NCBI GenBank assembly: GCA_910577325.1
Contig: CAJTMR010000012.1
Location: 34,426-98,425 of the forward strand
Reading direction: 5' to 3'
DNA from: an uncultured Parabacteroides sp.
GTDB taxonomy: Bacteria; Bacteroidota; Bacteroidia; Bacteroidales; Tannerellaceae
DNA: 64,000 nt
Part shown: piece after piece, positions 27,516 to 37,658 of the stretch
Position numbering within the stretch: position 1 is the first letter of the stretch
How the letters are laid out: the number at the start of each line of letters is the position of its first letter
Position numbers and translations under genes: made by a program
Notes under the pieces: generated by a model
What the model was told of the DNA's origin: nothing
The model's input: the letters and a program-made list of their open reading frames with translations, nothing else
Database searches by the model: none

Positions 27516-27971
27516 ATGTATAGTAAGGATGAACTCAAGAACCTGAAACTTGAATTTTGGGAAAGTTTCGCCGTATTTTGTGAAGTACAGCCATATTTGA
27601 GAGGACGCAAAAAAATGTGGACTTTGTATGATACGAAAGTGAAAGGAGTCGAACTCAAATTCGATGCGACCAGAAATGGCGCGTTTGTCATCCTCGAAGT
27701 GAACCATAGGAGCGAAGAGGCTCGGTTGGAAATGTTCGAACGTCTGACGTGGTATAAGGATACGTTGGAAACGGATTTTCCGGAAGGGTTGACTTGGGAC
27801 ATTTGTTTTGTACGTGATACCGGAAAGCAGGTTGCCCGTATTTACACTTCTGAATCCGGGATTGATTTTCACCGCCGGCAGGACTGGGGTGAATTTTTCT
27901 CCTTTATGGCAAGCCAAATGTATCTGTTGGAACGGAACTTCATGTCTATAGCTGAGTATTTGAGGGAATGA
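27516..27971 (+). CDS. DUF4268-domain protein
   Basis: A 151-residue protein (LEFWESFAVFCEVQPYLRG; RLEMFERLTWYKDTLETDFP) that fits DUF4268, a domain seen at the C-terminus of some restriction-like nucleases and as stand-alone proteins. No catalytic motif is visible in this short form, so its role is unknown. It starts 6 bp after the end of the M16 remnant and ends 16 bp before the aminopeptidase gene. Confidence 0.65.
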   Translation: MYSKDELKNLKLEFWESFAVFCEVQPYLRGRKKMWTLYDTKVKGVELKFDATRNGAFVILEVNHRSEEARLEMFERLTWYKDTLETDFPEGLTWDICFVRDTGKQVARIYTSESGIDFHRRQDWGEFFSFMASQMYLLERNFMSIAEYLRE

Positions 27972-27987
27972 AAAGATTTTAATAGTA

Positions 27988-30525
27988 ATGAATACTGGAA
28001 ATATAAAACAACTTATAGCAGTGGCGGCTATCGGTTTTTTGACGGCTTGCGGTGACCCTGTTCCGGATGCAGTGTTGTTGCAATCAGGAGTTAGCCGGGA
28101 ATTAGCCCAGTTCAGGAAAGAACATTTTAAGGAGGTACGTTACAACCTTTTTTTCTCCATCCCGGAATTCCGAGAAAAGGCTGTCATGGGTAAAGCGGAA
28201 ATAACGCTTTCCATCCGTGAAAAGCAGCCGATTATCATAGACTTCATGGGAGAACCCGAACAGGTTGCCTCGGTTTTGTTGAATGGTAGGAAAGTGCCTT
28301 ATACGGTTAAAGACGAACATATCGTAATCGGAGCAAAAGAGATCGCAGACGGAGAGAATCGCGTAGTCATCGAATTCATGGCAAGCGACCAGTCGCTGAA
28401 CCGGCGGGACGAATTTTTGTATACGTTGCTGGTTCCCGACCGGGCACGTACGCTCTTTCCTTGTTTCGATCAGCCGGATATAAAATCGCTTTTCGATCTG
28501 TCGTTGGAGGTCCCGTCCTCTTGGCAGGCTGTTGCCAACGGGGCGGTCGATCTGGTGGATTCGACTTCCGTCATCGGGCGTAGGCGTTTTTCTTTTAGGG
28601 AAACGGAACCGATCAGCACCTATCTTTTCTCTTTTGTTGCCGGTAAGTTGACACGGGAGACTTATTCGCGTGAAGGACGGAAAATTTCGATCTACCATCG
28701 TGAAACCGATCCTAAAAAAGCAGCACAGTGCTCCGATATCGCATCCGAAGTGTTCGATGCGCTCGAATGGCAGGAAGAATATACGCAGATACCATATCCT
28801 TTTGCCAAATACGACCTGATCATTTTGCCGGGATTCCAGTTCGGCGGAATGGAACATACGGGAGCTACTTTATATACGGACCGGCGGATGTTTCTGAACG
28901 AGAACCCGACATTGAACGAGCGTCTGTCACGCAGTTCCCTGATTGCACACGAGACTTCCCACATGTGGTTCGGTGACTTCGTGACAATGGAATGGTTTAA
29001 CGATGTTTGGACAAAAGAGGTCTTTGCTAATTATTATGCCTCCCAAATGATCGAGCCTCTGTTTCCGGAGGTAAACCATTCTCTGAACTTTATGCTCGAC
29101 TACATCCCTGCGGCTTATTCTGAAGATCGTACCGCCGGCACTAATCCGGTGAAACAGCAATTGGCGAATATGCGGGATGCCGGATTGATGTACGGTAATA
29201 TCATTTATGATAAGTCTCCGGTTATCTTGGAAATGCTGGTTAAGAAAATAGGGAAAGAATCTTTTCGGAAAGGGATCCAAGAATATCTGAAGACGTATTC
29301 ATATGGGAACGCGACTTGGGAAGGGTTGATTGGAATCTTGGGTAAATATACGGACGACGACCTGTCTGCTTGGAGCCATGTTTGGGTGAATGAAAAGGGT
29401 ATGCCTGAAATCTCTTATAAGATAGGTGAAAAATTGTATGTTGAGCAGTCGGATCCTTTAGGCCGTGGACTTCTGTGGGAACAGGAATTGTCTTTTCTTA
29501 TCGTTCATCCGGATGGGGAGACAGAGAAAGTACAAGCTATATTTGCAAAAGATGAGATGTTGAAGTGTGTAGATTTGAAAAGGCAAGCGTGCGAAGGTAG
29601 TTTCGTCATACCGAATGCCGATGGCAAAGGATATGGTTTTTTCCGTCTGCATGAAAAAGATGCGAAGGCTTGTTTGTCTTATCTTTCTGCTTGTAAGGAT
29701 GAAGTGTTGAGAGGTTCTTTATTGATTACTTTGTATGAGAATTTATTGAATCGGGCGATCTCTTCAGAACTTTATATGGAAGCCATGTTGGATTATTTAC
29801 CGGAAGAAAATAATTCCCTGTTATTCTCGGCAGCTCTCGGATGTATCGGTAATTGCCAGCGTTTGTATCCGGCAAGTTCGGAAAAATTGGAACAGGTGCT
29901 TTGGCATATTGTGACAACGACGGAACAACCCCAACGGTGTTTACAGGCGTTTCGCCAGTATCGCTCTATAGCCCGTTCATCGGAAGCGGTCGAAAAATTG
30001 TATTTGCTTTGGAAAGATCAAAAAGCACCTATCGGTTGTTCGTTGAGCGAAAACGATTATATCAGCCTGTCGTATTCCTTAGCTATCCAAATGCCTGATA
30101 AAGCCGATGAAATTATTGCGACTCAGCAAGCTCGGATTATTAACCCGGATCGTAAACGGCAATATGCGTTTATCTCACCCTCTGTTTCTCCCCGGAAGGA
30201 AGTACGTGATAGTGTGTTTGCCTCTTTGCTCATAGCTGAAAATCGTCGTGTTGAACCATGGGCTTCGGCTGCCTTGTCGAACTTGAATTGCCAGTTGCGC
30301 CAGAAAGAAGCGGTCAGTTATATCCGTCCGGCTTTGGAGGTTTTGCAGGAAGTACGACGTACAGGGGATATATTTTTCCCGCGTGATTGGGTACGGGCTT
30401 TGCTGAACGGACATATTTCGTCGGAAGCGAGGAAGGAAGTGGACGATTTCTTTGCCGCTCACCCGGACTATCCAGTACTGCTCTCAAATAAAATCCGTCA
30501 GCAGGCGGATCATTTGTACAGATAA
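27988..30525 (+). CDS. M1-family aminopeptidase lipoprotein
   Basis: An 845-residue protein with a lipoprotein signal (AIGFLTACG, Cys about 21). Beta-saddle N-domain, then the catalytic domain with the zinc motif HETSH (about 321-325) followed 18 residues later by the third ligand in WTKEVFA, the Tyr proton donor region MYGNIIYDKSP, and a long helical C-terminal domain. The exopeptidase motif GxMEN reads GGMEH here. It probably trims peptides at the cell envelope. Complete-looking. Confidence 0.9.
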   Translation: MNTGNIKQLIAVAAIGFLTACGDPVPDAVLLQSGVSRELAQFRKEHFKEVRYNLFFSIPEFREKAVMGKAEITLSIREKQPIIIDFMGEPEQVASVLLNGRKVPYTVKDEHIVIGAKEIADGENRVVIEFMASDQSLNRRDEFLYTLLVPDRARTLFPCFDQPDIKSLFDLSLEVPSSWQAVANGAVDLVDSTSVIGRRRFSFRETEPISTYLFSFVAGKLTRETYSREGRKISIYHRETDPKKAAQCSDIASEVFDALEWQEEYTQIPYPFAKYDLIILPGFQFGGMEHTGATLYTDRRMFLNENPTLNERLSRSSLIAHETSHMWFGDFVTMEWFNDVWTKEVFANYYASQMIEPLFPEVNHSLNFMLDYIPAAYSEDRTAGTNPVKQQLANMRDAGLMYGNIIYDKSPVILEMLVKKIGKESFRKGIQEYLKTYSYGNATWEGLIGILGKYTDDDLSAWSHVWVNEKGMPEISYKIGEKLYVEQSDPLGRGLLWEQELSFLIVHPDGETEKVQAIFAKDEMLKCVDLKRQACEGSFVIPNADGKGYGFFRLHEKDAKACLSYLSACKDEVLRGSLLITLYENLLNRAISSELYMEAMLDYLPEENNSLLFSAALGCIGNCQRLYPASSEKLEQVLWHIVTTTEQPQRCLQAFRQYRSIARSSEAVEKLYLLWKDQKAPIGCSLSENDYISLSYSLAIQMPDKADEIIATQQARIINPDRKRQYAFISPSVSPRKEVRDSVFASLLIAENRRVEPWASAALSNLNCQLRQKEAVSYIRPALEVLQEVRRTGDIFFPRDWVRALLNGHISSEARKEVDDFFAAHPDYPVLLSNKIRQQADHLYR

Positions 30526-30562
30526 CATGAATCATATTGAGTTGAATTTTTTGTAAGTTTTA

Positions 30563-30592
30563 TTTGCTGTTTCAATTATTATTGTAACTTTG
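30563..30592 (+). promoter_or_regulatory. Promoter of the his operon
   Basis: TTTG (30563-30566), an 18-bp spacer and TAACTTTG (30585-30592). Transcription would begin near 30599, just upstream of the leader peptide. Confidence 0.7.
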
Positions 30593-30612
30593 CGGTATAA
30601 AAATAATAACAA

Positions 30613-30663
30613 ATGAAAAGTATAGTTCTACATTTTCACCATCATCATTACAACGGGCAATAG
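30613..30663 (+). CDS. hisL: Histidine operon leader peptide
   Basis: A 16-residue open frame: MKSIVLHFHHHHYNGQ. Five of its codons are His (30631-30633 and four in a row at 30637-30648), followed by the TAG at 30661. It sits between the his promoter and a terminator hairpin that precedes hisG, the arrangement of a transcription-attenuation leader. Ribosome stalling at the His codons when charged tRNA-His is scarce would control read-through. It is too short for usual gene finding. Confidence 0.88.
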   Translation: MKSIVLHFHHHHYNGQ

Positions 30664-30665
30664 TT

Positions 30666-30743
30666 CGGTGGGCTGTGTGGTATGTAGACATATGATATAA
30701 ATGAATAAGGCTTACCGTGTACGGTGGGCCTTATTTTGTTTTT
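30666..30743 (+). promoter_or_regulatory. his attenuator: antiterminator and terminator
   Basis: The terminator stem pairs 30704-30717 (AATAAGGCTTACCG) with 30722-30735 (CGGTGGGCCTTATT), 14 bp with two G-U pairs and a 4-nt loop, followed by TTGTTTTT. The 8-mer CGGTGGGC of its 3' arm (30722-30729) also occurs at 30666-30673, two bases after the leader stop codon, and can pair with the same GCTTACCG (30710-30717). A stalled ribosome leaves the first copy free to form the antiterminator; a ribosome reaching the stop codon covers it, so the terminator forms. Confidence 0.85.
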
Positions 30744-30766
30744 GGAACAATATATATGAAATAAAC

Positions 30767-31618
30767 ATGTTACGAATTGCAGTACAATCAAAAGGTCGTC
30801 TTTATGATGAAACAATGCTTCTTTTGGAAGAAGCCGGTATTAAACTGAACAGGGGAAAACGTATTTTGCTTTTGTCGGCAAAAGGATTCCCTATAGAAGT
30901 TTTATTCCTGCGTGATGATGATATTCCACAATCAGTTGCCAATGGGGTTGCCGACATTGGTATCGTAGGCGAAAATGAATATGTAGAGAAAGGACAGGAT
31001 GCCAAGCTTATCAAACGTTTGGGATTTAGCAAATGCCGTCTTTCACTCGCCATTCCGAAAGATGAACATTACCAAGGGGTGGAATGGTTCTCGGGAAAGA
31101 CAATAGCTACTTCCTATCCGGAAATATTGAAGGCTTATCTGACAGAGAGGGGAGTAAAAGCCGATCTTCACGTAATCAGTGGATCTGTGGAAATTGCGCC
31201 GGGTATCGGTCTTGCAGATGCAATTTTCGATATCGTCAGTTCCGGGAGTACATTGGTGAGCAATCAGCTTAAAGAGGTGGAAGTCATCATGCAGAGTGAA
31301 GCCTTGTTGATTGCCAACAACAACCTGTCGGATGAAAAACAGGCTATCTTGGATGAACTATTGTTCCGTTTCGAAGCGATCCAAGTAGCGGAAGGCAAGA
31401 AATATGTATTGCTGAATGCTCCGAAAGAAAAGATGAACGAGATCATAGAAGTGCTGCCGGGCATGAAAAGCCCGACCATCACACCGCTTGCCGATGGGAA
31501 CTGGGTGTCTGTTCAATCTGTTATAGCGGAGAAACATTTTTGGGAAATTATTGGTAAGCTGAAATCACTGGGAGCAGAAGGTATATTGGTGTTGCCTATT
31601 GAAAAAATGATACTTTAA
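30767..31618 (+). CDS. hisG: ATP phosphoribosyltransferase, long form
   Basis: A 283-residue HisG of the long type: catalytic domains with GIVGENEYVE and the PRPP-binding region DIVSSGSTL, plus a C-terminal regulatory domain (MKSPTITPLADGNWVSVQSV) that binds histidine. It condenses ATP and PRPP, the first step of histidine synthesis. ATG 30767 is chosen because the longer frame from 30701 would run through the attenuator hairpin. It is first in hisGDCB. Confidence 0.95.
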   Translation: MLRIAVQSKGRLYDETMLLLEEAGIKLNRGKRILLLSAKGFPIEVLFLRDDDIPQSVANGVADIGIVGENEYVEKGQDAKLIKRLGFSKCRLSLAIPKDEHYQGVEWFSGKTIATSYPEILKAYLTERGVKADLHVISGSVEIAPGIGLADAIFDIVSSGSTLVSNQLKEVEVIMQSEALLIANNNLSDEKQAILDELLFRFEAIQVAEGKKYVLLNAPKEKMNEIIEVLPGMKSPTITPLADGNWVSVQSVIAEKHFWEIIGKLKSLGAEGILVLPIEKMIL

Positions 31619-31622
31619 TGTT

Positions 31623-32912
31623 ATGGAAGTAATCAAATATCCGTCAAGAGAAGAATGGGCCTCATTGGTTCAGCGTCCGGCGTTGGATGTCACGACATTG
31701 TTCGATACGGTTCGCATGGTGCTGGATGAAGTCCGGAAGGAAGGAGATGCTGCCGTTATCCGGTATGAGGAAAAGTTCGACAAAATAAACCCTGTCACTT
31801 TCAAAGGGTTGCAAGTCTCCGAACAGGAATTAGCGGAGGCAAAGGAATTCGTGCCCGAAGACCTGAAACTGGCTATTCGTCAAGCAAAGGACAATATAGA
31901 GATATTTCACGCCTCACAGTGTTTTACGGGAAAAAAGGTAGAGACGACATCGGGTGTCACCTGCTGGCAGAAAGCGGTGGCTATAGAAAAGGTCGGTTTA
32001 TACATTCCTGGCGGAACGGCTCCTCTTTTCTCTACCGTCCTGATGTTGGCTGTCCCGGCTCGTATTGCAGGTTGTAAGGAAATCGTGCTTTGTACGCCTC
32101 CGGGTAAGGAAGGAAAGGTACATCCCGCCATCCTGTTTGCTGCGGAAACGGCTGGTGTCAGCAAGATATTCAAGGTCGGTGGTATTCAAGCCATAGCGGC
32201 GATGGCTTACGGAACGGAATCGGTTCCGAAGGTCTATAAAATATTCGGTCCTGGTAACCAGTATGTGACGGCGGCCAAACAGTTGGTCAGTCTTAAAGAG
32301 GTGGCTATCGACATGCCTGCTGGTCCTTCCGAGGTGGAAGTGATTGCAGATGAATCGGCCAATCCGGCCTTTATTGCTGCTGATTTCCTTTCTCAGGCGG
32401 AACATGGTGTTGACAGTCAGGCCATGTTGGTTACGGCATCCGAAAGTATCGTCAAACCGGTCATGCAAGCCATCTGGGAACAGTTGGATCGCTTGCCCCG
32501 CAAGGAGATTACGGAAAAATCGTTGAGCCACAGCCGTCTTATCGTGTTGAAGGATAAACAAGAAGTGATAGACTTCACTAACCTGTATGCTCCGGAACAC
32601 TTGATTATCCAGACGGCCGATTATGTGGATATTGCCGGACAGATTGAGAATGCAGGCAGTGTCTTTATGGGACCTTATACGCCGGAAAGTGCTGGCGATT
32701 ATGCTTCCGGTACGAACCATACGTTACCGACTAACGGATATGCAAAAGCCTACAGTGGTGTGAATCTGGACAGTTTCACCAAAAAGATTACATTCCAGGA
32801 GATCACGGCCGATGGTATCAAACAGTTGGGTGGGACGATCCGGACAATGGCGGCCAACGAAAAATTGGATGCACACAAGAATGCAGTAACAATCAGATTG
32901 AACACGTTATGA
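31623..32912 (+). CDS. hisD: Histidinol dehydrogenase
   Basis: A 429-residue, zinc-dependent NAD enzyme oxidising histidinol to histidine. Typical segments: [36 protein letters not shown], the zinc-ligand LSQAEHG, and [20 protein letters not shown] (abbreviated where long). It starts 4 bp after hisG and its stop overlaps the hisC start (ATGA). Confidence 0.97.
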   Translation: MEVIKYPSREEWASLVQRPALDVTTLFDTVRMVLDEVRKEGDAAVIRYEEKFDKINPVTFKGLQVSEQELAEAKEFVPEDLKLAIRQAKDNIEIFHASQCFTGKKVETTSGVTCWQKAVAIEKVGLYIPGGTAPLFSTVLMLAVPARIAGCKEIVLCTPPGKEGKVHPAILFAAETAGVSKIFKVGGIQAIAAMAYGTESVPKVYKIFGPGNQYVTAAKQLVSLKEVAIDMPAGPSEVEVIADESANPAFIAADFLSQAEHGVDSQAMLVTASESIVKPVMQAIWEQLDRLPRKEITEKSLSHSRLIVLKDKQEVIDFTNLYAPEHLIIQTADYVDIAGQIENAGSVFMGPYTPESAGDYASGTNHTLPTNGYAKAYSGVNLDSFTKKITFQEITADGIKQLGGTIRTMAANEKLDAHKNAVTIRLNTL

Positions 32913-33940
32913 AAGACTTAAAAGATTTAGTAAGGCCCAATGTCTGGAACATGAAGCCGTACTCGTCCGCCAGAGATGAGTTTCAGGGTAATGCCGCCGT
33001 TTTTCTGGATGCAAATGAGAATCCGTTTAGCAGACCGTACAACCGCTATCCCGATCCATTGCAATGGGAACTAAAAAACAAGATTGCTGGGATCAAAGGA
33101 GTGAAGTGCGAATCTATCTTCTTGGGGAACGGGAGTGATGAACCGATTGATCTGATTATCCGTGCGTTTTGTGAACCGTCTGTCGACAGCATCGTAAGCA
33201 TCGACCCTTCCTATGGTATGTATGAAGTAGCAGCCAATGTCAATAATGTAGAGTTCCGGAAGATTGAGTTGGACGGACAGTTTGATCTGGATACCGATAA
33301 CCTTTTGGAGGCGGCAAACGACAGGGTGAAGGTGATATTCCTGTGTTCTCCCAACAATCCGACGGGAAATAATCTAAGCCGTGATCGTCTTTATAAAGTA
33401 TTGAATACTTTCCAGGGAATTGTCGTGATTGACGAGGCTTATTCGGATTTCTCCGTCGAACCTTCCTTCCTTGGTGAGTTGGAGCGATTCCCGAATTTGA
33501 TTGTCCTACAGACCATGTCGAAAGCTTGGGGAGCTGCCGGAATTCGATTGGGGATGGCTTTTGCTGCTCCGGAAATCATTGCGATCCTCAATAAGATCAA
33601 ATATCCGTACAATGTAAATCTGATGACTCAGGAACACGCTTTGTATATGCTTGAAAATAAGGAAGAGATGGAAAAACAGCTTCATTCGATTCTTTCCGAG
33701 CGAATCCGTTTGCAGACTACACTACCGGAGTTGAGTTGCGTATGCAAGATTTATCCTACGGATGCAAACTTTATTCTGGTTGAAGTGACGAATGCTGATA
33801 TGATCTATAAAAATTTGGTTAAGCAGGGAATTATCGTCCGTAACCGGACAAACGTGACCATGTGTAAAGGTTGCCTTCGTATAACAGTCGGTAAGCCGGA
33901 AGAAAACGATGCTTTGCTTGAAGCGCTTAAAAAAATGTAG
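32909..33940 (+). CDS. hisC: Histidinol-phosphate aminotransferase
   Basis: A 343-residue fold-type I PLP enzyme that converts imidazole-acetol phosphate and glutamate to histidinol phosphate. Seen: [28 protein letters not shown], the PLP lysine in [13 protein letters not shown] and a C-terminal [10 protein letters not shown]. It overlaps hisD by 4 bp. Confidence 0.96.
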   Translation: MKDLKDLVRPNVWNMKPYSSARDEFQGNAAVFLDANENPFSRPYNRYPDPLQWELKNKIAGIKGVKCESIFLGNGSDEPIDLIIRAFCEPSVDSIVSIDPSYGMYEVAANVNNVEFRKIELDGQFDLDTDNLLEAANDRVKVIFLCSPNNPTGNNLSRDRLYKVLNTFQGIVVIDEAYSDFSVEPSFLGELERFPNLIVLQTMSKAWGAAGIRLGMAFAAPEIIAILNKIKYPYNVNLMTQEHALYMLENKEEMEKQLHSILSERIRLQTTLPELSCVCKIYPTDANFILVEVTNADMIYKNLVKQGIIVRNRTNVTMCKGCLRITVGKPEENDALLEALKKM

Positions 33941-33945
33941 GAAAT

Positions 33946-35073
33946 ATGAAAAGAGCCTTATTTATAGATAGGGACGGGACGCTTGTGATAGAGCCGCCGG
34001 TGGATTTTCAATTGGACAGTCTGGAGAAACTGGAGTTCTATCCGAAGATATTCCGTAACCTGTATTTCATCCGAAAGCAATTGGATTTTGAGTTTGTGAT
34101 GGTAACGAACCAGGACGGTTTAGGCACGTGTTCTTTCCCGGAAGAAACTTTCTGGCCATCACATAACAAAATGTTGAAGACATTGGAAGGTGAGGGGATC
34201 CACTTCGACAATGTCTTGATCGACAGTTCTTTCCCGGAAGAAAACTCTCCGAATCGGAAACCTCGTACAGGAATGTTAGGTCGCTATTTATCTGGCGAAT
34301 ATGACTTGGCAAACAGTTACGTGATAGGTGACCGGTTGACGGATATGCAGTTGGCAGTTAATTTGGGAGCAAAAGGAATATGGCTTCGTCCGGATGACAG
34401 TGAGGCTCGTCGGTTGCTCATGGAGAATCCGGTTATTTCTCCCGTTTTTATCACGGATGATTGGGATCGGATCACGGAATATCTTTTTGCGGGAGAACGT
34501 CGGGCTATTGTCCAACGTACGACAAGGGAGACGGATATTTTTGTGGAAGTAGATTTGGACGGATTTGGACGGACCGAGATTTCCACCGGTCTCGGTTTCT
34601 TCGACCATATGCTTGACCAGATCGGAAAGCATTCGGGCATCGATTTGACGGTGCGAGTGAAAGGGGATTTGGATGTAGACGAACATCATACAATCGAGGA
34701 TACGGCTATTGCACTTGGAGAAGCTTTGTTGAAGGCTTTGGGCGATAAGAGGGGGATCGAACGCTACGGTTACTGCCTGCCGATGGACGATTGCCTGTGC
34801 AGTGTGGCGCTTGATTTCGGCGGACGACCTTGGTTAGTCTGGGATGCAGAGTTTCACCGTGAGAAAGTAGGGGATATGCCAACTGAAATGTTCTTACATT
34901 TCTTTAAAAGCCTGAGTGATGCTGCTCGCATGAACTTGAATATTAAAGCGGAAGGTACGAATGAGCACCATAAGATTGAAGGAATATTCAAAGCTTTGGC
35001 ACGCTCTCTCAAGATGGCTATTCGCCGTGATATCTACAGGTTTGAGCTACCCAGTACAAAAGGGAGTTTATAA
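33946..35073 (+). CDS. hisB: Bifunctional histidinol-phosphatase / imidazoleglycerol-phosphate dehydratase
   Basis: A 375-residue fusion. The N-terminal HAD phosphatase has FIDRDGTL (nucleophile Asp about 8), VTNQDG and GDRLTDMQ; the C-terminal dehydratase has the metal-binding pairs [12 protein letters not shown] and [17 protein letters not shown] and, near the end, [15 protein letters not shown]. It catalyses the seventh and ninth steps. It is the last his gene here; hisH, hisA, hisF and hisIE are not in the window. Confidence 0.97.
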   Translation: MKRALFIDRDGTLVIEPPVDFQLDSLEKLEFYPKIFRNLYFIRKQLDFEFVMVTNQDGLGTCSFPEETFWPSHNKMLKTLEGEGIHFDNVLIDSSFPEENSPNRKPRTGMLGRYLSGEYDLANSYVIGDRLTDMQLAVNLGAKGIWLRPDDSEARRLLMENPVISPVFITDDWDRITEYLFAGERRAIVQRTTRETDIFVEVDLDGFGRTEISTGLGFFDHMLDQIGKHSGIDLTVRVKGDLDVDEHHTIEDTAIALGEALLKALGDKRGIERYGYCLPMDDCLCSVALDFGGRPWLVWDAEFHREKVGDMPTEMFLHFFKSLSDAARMNLNIKAEGTNEHHKIEGIFKALARSLKMAIRRDIYRFELPSTKGSL

Positions 35074-35124
35074 ATTGTCAGGGAAGTCAAAAGCCCTCTG
35101 TTTTTTCTTGTCTTAAGAGATTTT

Positions 35125-35170
35125 GTAAAAACGACTCTTCCCAAAAGTTCTTAAAACTTTTGGGAAGAGT
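35125..35170 (-). terminator. Terminator of the small lipoprotein gene
   Basis: A perfect 16-bp stem (35134-35149 with 35155-35170, loop of 5). On the minus strand it is followed by CGTTTTTAC, so it mainly serves the gene that ends at 35199. It may also stop hisB transcripts, though no T-run follows on the plus strand. Confidence 0.8.
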
Positions 35171-35198
35171 AACGGAAAGAAATTAACTCACTTCATCC

Positions 35199-35600
35199 TT
35201 AGAATTTCCGGAACGTATATGTCTTTCCCTCATGGCTTAAGATCAGTTGTTTGGATTCTAATTTATCGATTGTATAGATTCGTCTGGAAGAATTCCAATC
35301 GGTATAGGGTAGAAACTTGCTGATCGGTCTCGGGTTGTTCTCTAATTCCAGTAACAGTGTTTTTTCGCCTTCCAACGTGTTGTATCCATATTGATGGCGG
35401 AAGGAATCGATCTTTGCAACATACACTTGGTACATAAATAAAGAATGTTCGAAGTTAAAATAAATAGTGTCGACATTCTGTACGTCACCATTTATTTCTA
35501 CTTTTTGTAATTGCCATTTACCGAACAATTTGGATTCCGTATCTTTGCTGCATGAGGCAAACAAGATCACACAAAATGTTATCAATATATTTTTAATCAT
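35199..35600 (-). CDS. Small lipoprotein, lipocalin-like
   Basis: A 133-residue protein with a lipoprotein signal (ITFCVILFASC). The mature part reads LFGKWQLQKVEINGDVQNVD then YTIDKLESKQLILSHEGKTY: a beta-rich pattern like Bacteroidales lipocalin-type lipoproteins (a GxW start and repeated strands). Function unknown. The ATG at 35600 puts the hydrophobic stretch at the start, unlike the longer frame from 35627. Confidence 0.7.
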   Translation of the reverse strand: MIKNILITFCVILFASCSKDTESKLFGKWQLQKVEINGDVQNVDTIYFNFEHSLFMYQVYVAKIDSFRHQYGYNTLEGEKTLLLELENNPRPISKFLPYTDWNSSRRIYTIDKLESKQLILSHEGKTYTFRKF

Positions 35601-35652
35601 ACTTTTTTCTGTTTGAATCGGGGGCAAAGGAAAGGAAATAATTCTAATTTCG

Positions 35653-35660
35653 TATATTTG
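35653..35660 (+). promoter_or_regulatory. -7 box (TATATTTG) of the GH43 gene
   Basis: TAnnTTTG match 40 bp upstream of the ATG at 35700. It makes the frame start at 35673 less likely. No clear -33 TTTG. Confidence 0.5.
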
Positions 35661-35699
35661 TAGGCATTTATTATGTGTTTTTTATTTTATAGACATTCC

Positions 35700-36812
35700 A
35701 TGAAACAAATGAAACAATTTTTGATACTGCTTTCAGTGGTATTTACTTTTTCTTCTTGCGTATACAAAGCACAGAAGGAACAACAGGAAAAGAGTATTGT
35801 GCATACCAATCCACTCCCCGTACAGTTTGGTGACCCGTATGTATTGCTGGCTTCGGACGGTTTATACTACATGTATGGAACAGGTGGAGGCGCCGTCGAC
35901 GGCTTTTGCGTGTATTCTTCTCCTGATATGGAAAATTGGAAAGCTGAAGGACAAGTATTCCGGGGAAACGTACCCGGATCATGGGGTGTTGCCAATTTCT
36001 GGGCTCCCGAAGTATATGAACGGAACGGAAAGTTCTATATGTTGTATAGTGCCGACTGGAAAGAAAATCCGACTAACGAACTGGAGAATTTCCGTATTGG
36101 GGTGGCCGTTTCAGATAAACCGACAGGACCTTTCAAGGAATTATCCGACAAGCCATTATTTGATCCGGGTTATCCAGTCATCGACGGGAACTTGATCGAT
36201 GACGAGAATGGACGGACCTATATGTATTTCTCTCGTTGTTGTTACAAACATGCGGTGGAAAGCGAAATCGCTGAACAGGCTAAAAAAGAAGGAAAGTTCG
36301 ATGAAATAGAGGAAAGCTGGATATATGGTATCGAGGTAAAGCCGGATTTGACAGCAGTGATCGGCGAACCTGTCCTACTACTTCGTCCACCTGTTAAGTT
36401 GGACGACACGCAATCCGAGTGGGAAAGCCGTTCCGTTACTTCCGGCGAGATCAATCGCCGTTGGACGGAAGGACCTTATACGATGAAAAAGGGAGATACT
36501 TATTATATGATGTATTCGGCCAATTATTATAAAGGCCAGAATTATGCAGTCGGCTATGCGACTTCAAAAAATCCGCTCGGTCCGTTTGTCAAATCGAACG
36601 ACAATCCTGTACTTCAAAAGAATGTGGAGCAGGGAGGCATTGTTACTGGTACAGGACACAACAGTGTGACTTGGTCAAAAGACGGCAAACAGATGTATTG
36701 TGTCTATCACGGCTATACTCAAAAAAACGAAAATGAACGTGTCGTTTTCATCGATAAGATGGGAATCGATGAAAACGGCAAGCTCTATGTGGAAGGACCG
36801 ACGACTGAATAG
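35700..36812 (+). CDS. GH43-family glycoside hydrolase lipoprotein
   Basis: A 370-residue protein with a lipoprotein signal (SVVFTFSSC). A five-bladed beta-propeller of the GH43 type is indicated by the catalytic triad motifs: base Asp in FGDPYVL, pKa-modulating Asp in VIDGNLIDDENG and acid Glu in RWTEGPYTMKKG, plus FWAPEVYE. Family members act on arabinan, xylan or galactan; the substrate cannot be told. ATG 35709 is an alternative start. It stands alone. Confidence 0.88.
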   Translation: MKQMKQFLILLSVVFTFSSCVYKAQKEQQEKSIVHTNPLPVQFGDPYVLLASDGLYYMYGTGGGAVDGFCVYSSPDMENWKAEGQVFRGNVPGSWGVANFWAPEVYERNGKFYMLYSADWKENPTNELENFRIGVAVSDKPTGPFKELSDKPLFDPGYPVIDGNLIDDENGRTYMYFSRCCYKHAVESEIAEQAKKEGKFDEIEESWIYGIEVKPDLTAVIGEPVLLLRPPVKLDDTQSEWESRSVTSGEINRRWTEGPYTMKKGDTYYMMYSANYYKGQNYAVGYATSKNPLGPFVKSNDNPVLQKNVEQGGIVTGTGHNSVTWSKDGKQMYCVYHGYTQKNENERVVFIDKMGIDENGKLYVEGPTTE

Positions 36813-36865
36813 TTGACGATTTTTACCTTATTGTGCGGACTGTAAATCCGTATATGTGTTCAGAG

Positions 36866-37462
36866 TTATAAACTCTTATTGATTTCGTCTATGTAATTAA
36901 GAATTTCATCTCTTCCCTCTTTTTTCTCGGAAGAGGAGAGGAGGAGAGGAGGAAGTTCTTCCCATGATTCCAATAACTTCGTTTGGTATACTTTCAAGTT
37001 TTCCTGTAAGCGACCTTTACTGATTTTATCAATTTTTGTGAAGATAAGGGAAAAGGGAATACCGTTTTCTCCGAGCCATTCCATAAATTCCAAGTCAATT
37101 TTTTGCGGTTCATGACGGCAGTCGATCAAGACAAAAAGATTCGTAAGTTGTTCACGCTCCAAAATATAATCTTCGATGATCCGCTGGATATTTTCACGTC
37201 CCTCTTTTCCCCGCTGGGCAAAACCATAACCGGGGAGATCGACCAAATACCATTGTCCGTTGATAAGGAAATGATTGATAAGCATTGTCTTCCCCGGTTT
37301 TTGCGAGGTCATGGCAAGCCCTTTTTTACCGGTTAACATATTGATAAGGGAGGATTTGCCGACATTGCTTCGTCCGATGAAAGCGTATTCCGGCAGATTA
37401 CCTGCGGGACACTTCTTCACGTTTGTGTTACTAATGACAAATTCTGCGCTTTTGATTTCCAT
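36866..37462 (-). CDS. engB: Ribosome-biogenesis GTPase EngB/YsxC
   Basis: A 198-residue TRAFAC GTPase: G1 GRSNVGKS (about 31-38), G2-region KPGKT, G3 DLPGYGFA, G4 TKIDK and G5 LLSSSEKKE. EngB helps assemble the 50S ribosomal subunit and is usually essential. It is convergent with the GH43 gene. Confidence 0.95.
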   Translation of the reverse strand: MEIKSAEFVISNTNVKKCPAGNLPEYAFIGRSNVGKSSLINMLTGKKGLAMTSQKPGKTMLINHFLINGQWYLVDLPGYGFAQRGKEGRENIQRIIEDYILEREQLTNLFVLIDCRHEPQKIDLEFMEWLGENGIPFSLIFTKIDKISKGRLQENLKVYQTKLLESWEELPPLLLSSSEKKEGRDEILNYIDEINKSL

Positions 37463-37492
37463 TCTATCTGTTGTTTATTGATTCATATTGTT

Positions 37493-37565
37493 TAAGAGCC
37501 TGTTCAAATTTTCTTCAAAAAGAACTCTAAAAAGAATGCTGAACAAAAATTTAAACAAACTCTAA
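37493..37565. mobile_element. Degenerate, internally deleted copy of the palindromic element
   Basis: The left end AGAGCCTGTTCAAATTTT is joined to a right half that matches the full element (AAAGAACTCTAAAAAGAATG and GAACAAAAATTTAAACAAAC) and ends CTCTAA. Compared with 22812-22988 the centre is missing and the arms have several changes. Confidence 0.7.
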
Positions 37566-37658
37566 GTCATATCCAAAGATAATTGACAATATTCAATTGG
37601 CAATGGACAATTAGTAATTATTAATATAACGTTGCCGATAGACAATTTTTTACTGAAA

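Noticed and set aside
30701..30766. Upstream extension of hisG
   Set aside because: It would read through the attenuator terminator; the ATG at 30767 matches the usual HisG start (MLRIAVQSKGRL).
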